DNA from: Arsenicibacter rosenii
Lineage (GTDB): Bacteria > Bacteroidota > Bacteroidia > Cytophagales > Spirosomataceae
Length of the DNA: 64,000 nucleotides
Direction: 5' to 3'
NCBI RefSeq assembly: GCF_001870735.1
Contig: NZ_MORL01000004.1
Location: forward strand, 252,250 to 316,249
This document shows, in pieces, positions 61,898 through 64,000 of the stretch. The notes below the pieces were generated by a model. It was not told where the DNA came from. It saw nothing but the letters and a program-made list of their open reading frames with translations, and did no database searches. Each line of letters begins with the position of its first letter. The stretch's first letter is position 1. The position numbers and the translations under genes were made by a program.

Positions 61898-63811
61898 ATG
61901 GGAAAGATTATTGGCATTGACTTAGGTACTACAAACTCATGTGTAGCCGTCATGGAAGGTAACGAGCCTGTCGTTATTCCAAATAGCGAAGGAGCCCGCA
62001 CCACACCTTCGGTAGTGGCTTTCATGGACAACGGTAACGGTGAGCGTAAAGTAGGTGCTCCGGCCAAACGCCAGGCCATCACCAACCCTAAGCATACGAT
62101 TCAATCAGTGAAGCGGTTCATGGGTAAGCGCTTCGCTGAAGTTCAGAATGAGATTAAAACGGTAGCTTACGACGTAGAGCGTGGTCCGAACGATACCCCG
62201 CGCGTACGCATCGGTGACCGTCAATATACACCACAGGAAATTTCGGCGCTGATTCTGCAGAAAATGAAGCAGACGGCCGAAGATTACCTCGGCCAGACAG
62301 TAACAGAAGCCGTTATTACGGTACCTGCCTACTTCAACGATGCAGAACGTCAGGCAACGAAAGAAGCCGGTCAGATTGCTGGTCTGGAGGTTAAACGGAT
62401 TATCAACGAACCAACCGCTGCCGCCCTTGCCTATGGTCTGGATAAAACAGATCAGGACCGCAAGATTGCCGTATTCGACTTAGGGGGCGGTACATTTGAT
62501 ATTTCTATCCTTGAACTGGGCGACGGTGTATTCGAAGTAAAATCGACCGACGGTGATACTCACCTGGGTGGTGATGACTTCGACCAGGTGATCATCGACT
62601 GGCTGGCCGACGAGTTCAAGAAAGACGAAGGCATTGACCTGCGCCAGGATCCGATGGCCCTTCAGCGTCTGAAAGAAGCAGCGGAGAAAGCCAAGATCGA
62701 ATTGTCGAGTTCAACGTCGACCGAGATCAACCTGCCGTACATCATGCCGGTAAACGGTATTCCGAAACACCTGGTACGTTCGCTGTCACGCGCTAAGTTT
62801 GAGCAACTGGCTGATTCGCTGATCCAGCGCAGCCTTGAGCCTTGCCGTCGCGCCCTGAAAAACGCCGGTATGGCGGCCAGCCAGATTGACGAAGTGATCC
62901 TGGTCGGTGGTTCGACCCGTATTCCACGCGTTCAGGACGAAGTTGAGAAACTGTTTGGCCGGAAACCATCGAAAAGCGTTAACCCTGATGAAGCCGTTGC
63001 CGTAGGTGCCGCTATCCAGGGGGGCGTCTTAACCGGTGAAGTGAAAGACGTACTGCTCCTTGACGTTATCCCGCTTTCGCTGGGTATCGAAACAATGGGT
63101 GGTGTGTTCACCAAAATGATCGAAGCGAACACGACAATTCCGACCAAAAAGTCAGAAACGTTCTCAACCGCTTCAGACAACCAGCCAAGCGTAGAAATCC
63201 ACGTATTGCAGGGTGAGCGTCCGATGGCAACACAGAACCGCCAGTTAGGCCGGTTTATCCTGTCAGACATCCCGCCGGCACCACGCGGTGTACCACAAAT
63301 CGAAGTTACCTTCGACGTGGATGCCAATGGTATCCTGAACGTAACAGCCCGCGACAAAGGCACCGGTAAAGAGCAGAAAATCCGGATTGAAGCATCAAGC
63401 GGTCTGACTGACGCCGAAATCAACAAAATGCGTGAAGAAGCGAAAGCCAACGAAGCGGCGGACAAAGCGGAACGTGAAAAAATTGAAAAAGTAAATCAGG
63501 CTGACTCGATGTTATTCCAGACTGAGAAACAGCTGAAAGAATATGGTGATAAGCTGTCGGCAGCCAATAAATCGGCGATTGAAAGTGCACTGGCGGAGCT
63601 GAAATCGGCTCACAGTTCACGGGATGCCGCTGCTATCGACGCTGCCATGACGAAAATCACGGAAGCCTGGAATGCGGCCTCGCAGGACATCTATAACGCA
63701 GGTGGCGGTGCACAAGGCGCTCCTGGTGCCGACTTCAACGGCGCTCAGGGTACTCAGGGCCAGGCAACGGAAGACAACGTGTCTGACGTTCCTTACGAAG
63801 AAGTGAAATAA
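61898..63811 (+). CDS. dnaK: Molecular chaperone DnaK (Hsp70)
   Basis: A 637-residue Hsp70. The N-terminal ATPase domain has [40 protein letters not shown], the [20 protein letters not shown] motif and [20 protein letters not shown]. The substrate-binding domain follows ([20 protein letters not shown]), then the helical lid and the C-terminal tail ending in DVPYEEVK, typical of bacterial DnaK. It folds and disaggregates proteins with DnaJ and GrpE, which are not adjacent. No CIRCE element is present in the 214 bases upstream. A strong terminator follows the stop codon. Confidence 0.98.
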   Translation: MGKIIGIDLGTTNSCVAVMEGNEPVVIPNSEGARTTPSVVAFMDNGNGERKVGAPAKRQAITNPKHTIQSVKRFMGKRFAEVQNEIKTVAYDVERGPNDTPRVRIGDRQYTPQEISALILQKMKQTAEDYLGQTVTEAVITVPAYFNDAERQATKEAGQIAGLEVKRIINEPTAAALAYGLDKTDQDRKIAVFDLGGGTFDISILELGDGVFEVKSTDGDTHLGGDDFDQVIIDWLADEFKKDEGIDLRQDPMALQRLKEAAEKAKIELSSSTSTEINLPYIMPVNGIPKHLVRSLSRAKFEQLADSLIQRSLEPCRRALKNAGMAASQIDEVILVGGSTRIPRVQDEVEKLFGRKPSKSVNPDEAVAVGAAIQGGVLTGEVKDVLLLDVIPLSLGIETMGGVFTKMIEANTTIPTKKSETFSTASDNQPSVEIHVLQGERPMATQNRQLGRFILSDIPPAPRGVPQIEVTFDVDANGILNVTARDKGTGKEQKIRIEASSGLTDAEINKMREEAKANEAADKAEREKIEKVNQADSMLFQTEKQLKEYGDKLSAANKSAIESALAELKSAHSSRDAAAIDAAMTKITEAWNAASQDIYNAGGGAQGAPGADFNGAQGTQGQATEDNVSDVPYEEVK

Positions 63812-63844
63812 GCGGAAGACCCGCGCGGTCTCTCACAAATAGCG

Positions 63845-63880
63845 AAGCCCTTTACTGGTTCAGTAAAGGGCTTTTATTTT
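63845..63880 (+). terminator. Rho-independent terminator of dnaK
   Basis: AAGCCCTTTACTG (63845-63857) pairs perfectly with CAGTAAAGGGCTT (63861-63873), with a 3-base loop, followed by TTATTTT. It lies 33 bases after the dnaK stop codon. Confidence 0.93.
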
Positions 63881-63902
63881 GTATTCCTTCATCAGAACAC
63901 AC

Positions 63903-64000
63903 ATGATCTCCTACAAGCACGAAGTATTTATTGAAGTGGCCCGTCAGCTGAGTTTTACAAAGGCCAGCCAGACGCTTTTCATCAGTCAGTCGGCTATCAG
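63903..64000 (+). CDS. LysR-family regulator, first 32 codons (cut by window end)
   Basis: From ATG 63903 the frame reads MISYKHEVFIEVARQLSFTK and then ASQTLFISQSAI, the start of a LysR helix-turn-helix (the consensus is FxxVAExxSFTRAAxxLxxSQPAVSxQI). The rest lies beyond the window. It starts 23 bases after the dnaK terminator on the same strand and is likely a separate transcript. Confidence 0.88.
   Translation, partial: MISYKHEVFIEVARQLSFTKASQTLFISQSAI

Overview
This window is chromosomal DNA of a Bacteroidota bacterium, most likely a Cytophagales member of the Spirosoma type. The evidence is a RagA/SusC plus RagB/SusD pair, LytTR-type two-component systems, 7TM-DISM and TPR histidine kinases, fibronectin-III surface proteins with a C-terminal tail resembling type IX secretion sorting domains, a DUF6600 protein, and several TAnnTTTG (-7) promoters in front of genes. 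The genus is inferred from style, not from a database match. No tRNA, rRNA, CRISPR array, insertion sequence or prophage was recognised.

Layout. 1-12958: the end of an RND efflux pump, a secreted subtilisin-like protease, an MTAN-like nucleosidase, an exported alpha/beta hydrolase, a DUF5009 membrane protein, an AT-rich island carrying a YncE-like lipoprotein, a CLC transporter with CLC-F (fluoride) signatures, a PIG3-type quinone oxidoreductase, an AraC regulator, a SnoaL-like protein and a MacB-type permease. 13111-15444: a LytS-type kinase and a LytTR regulator. 15455-17315: a minisatellite and glnS. 17376-32016: a 14.6-kb minus-strand block encoding an outer-membrane barrel, a giant secreted protein of about 2100 residues (TANFOR-like), an unrecognised exported protein, two fibronectin-III proteins and a lipoprotein. 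Next to it lies a kinase/LytTR pair (32155-34886). This block is the best candidate for a poorly described system. 35189-41817: a Ycf48-repeat exported protein, a NarL-type regulator and two paralogous TPR kinases. 42212-44240: a YrdC/Sua5-like protein and a CCA-type tRNA nucleotidyltransferase. 44326-52442: the SusCD pair, a lipoprotein, a cytochrome-c-like pseudogene and a DUF6600 protein. 52671-64000: housekeeping genes (DinB, EVE, rRNA methyltransferase, TPR lipoprotein, thrS-infC-rpmI-rplT, NuiA-like, DUF937, dnaK) and the first codons of a LysR regulator.

Non-coding structure is rich. Long hairpins starting ACCAC and ending GTGGT lie between genes. A CACGTG-centred palindrome family occurs at three loci, and at two of these it adjoins a tandem array (33-34 bp units after glnS, 37/40 bp units after rplT). 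A perfect 48-bp palindrome adjoins a gene remnant at 36874. A double hairpin sits in the 5' part of the giant gene.

Several gene starts were moved inward from the longest frame to an ATG, or once a TTG, that places a signal peptide or a family-typical N-terminus first. These choices are stated per entry.
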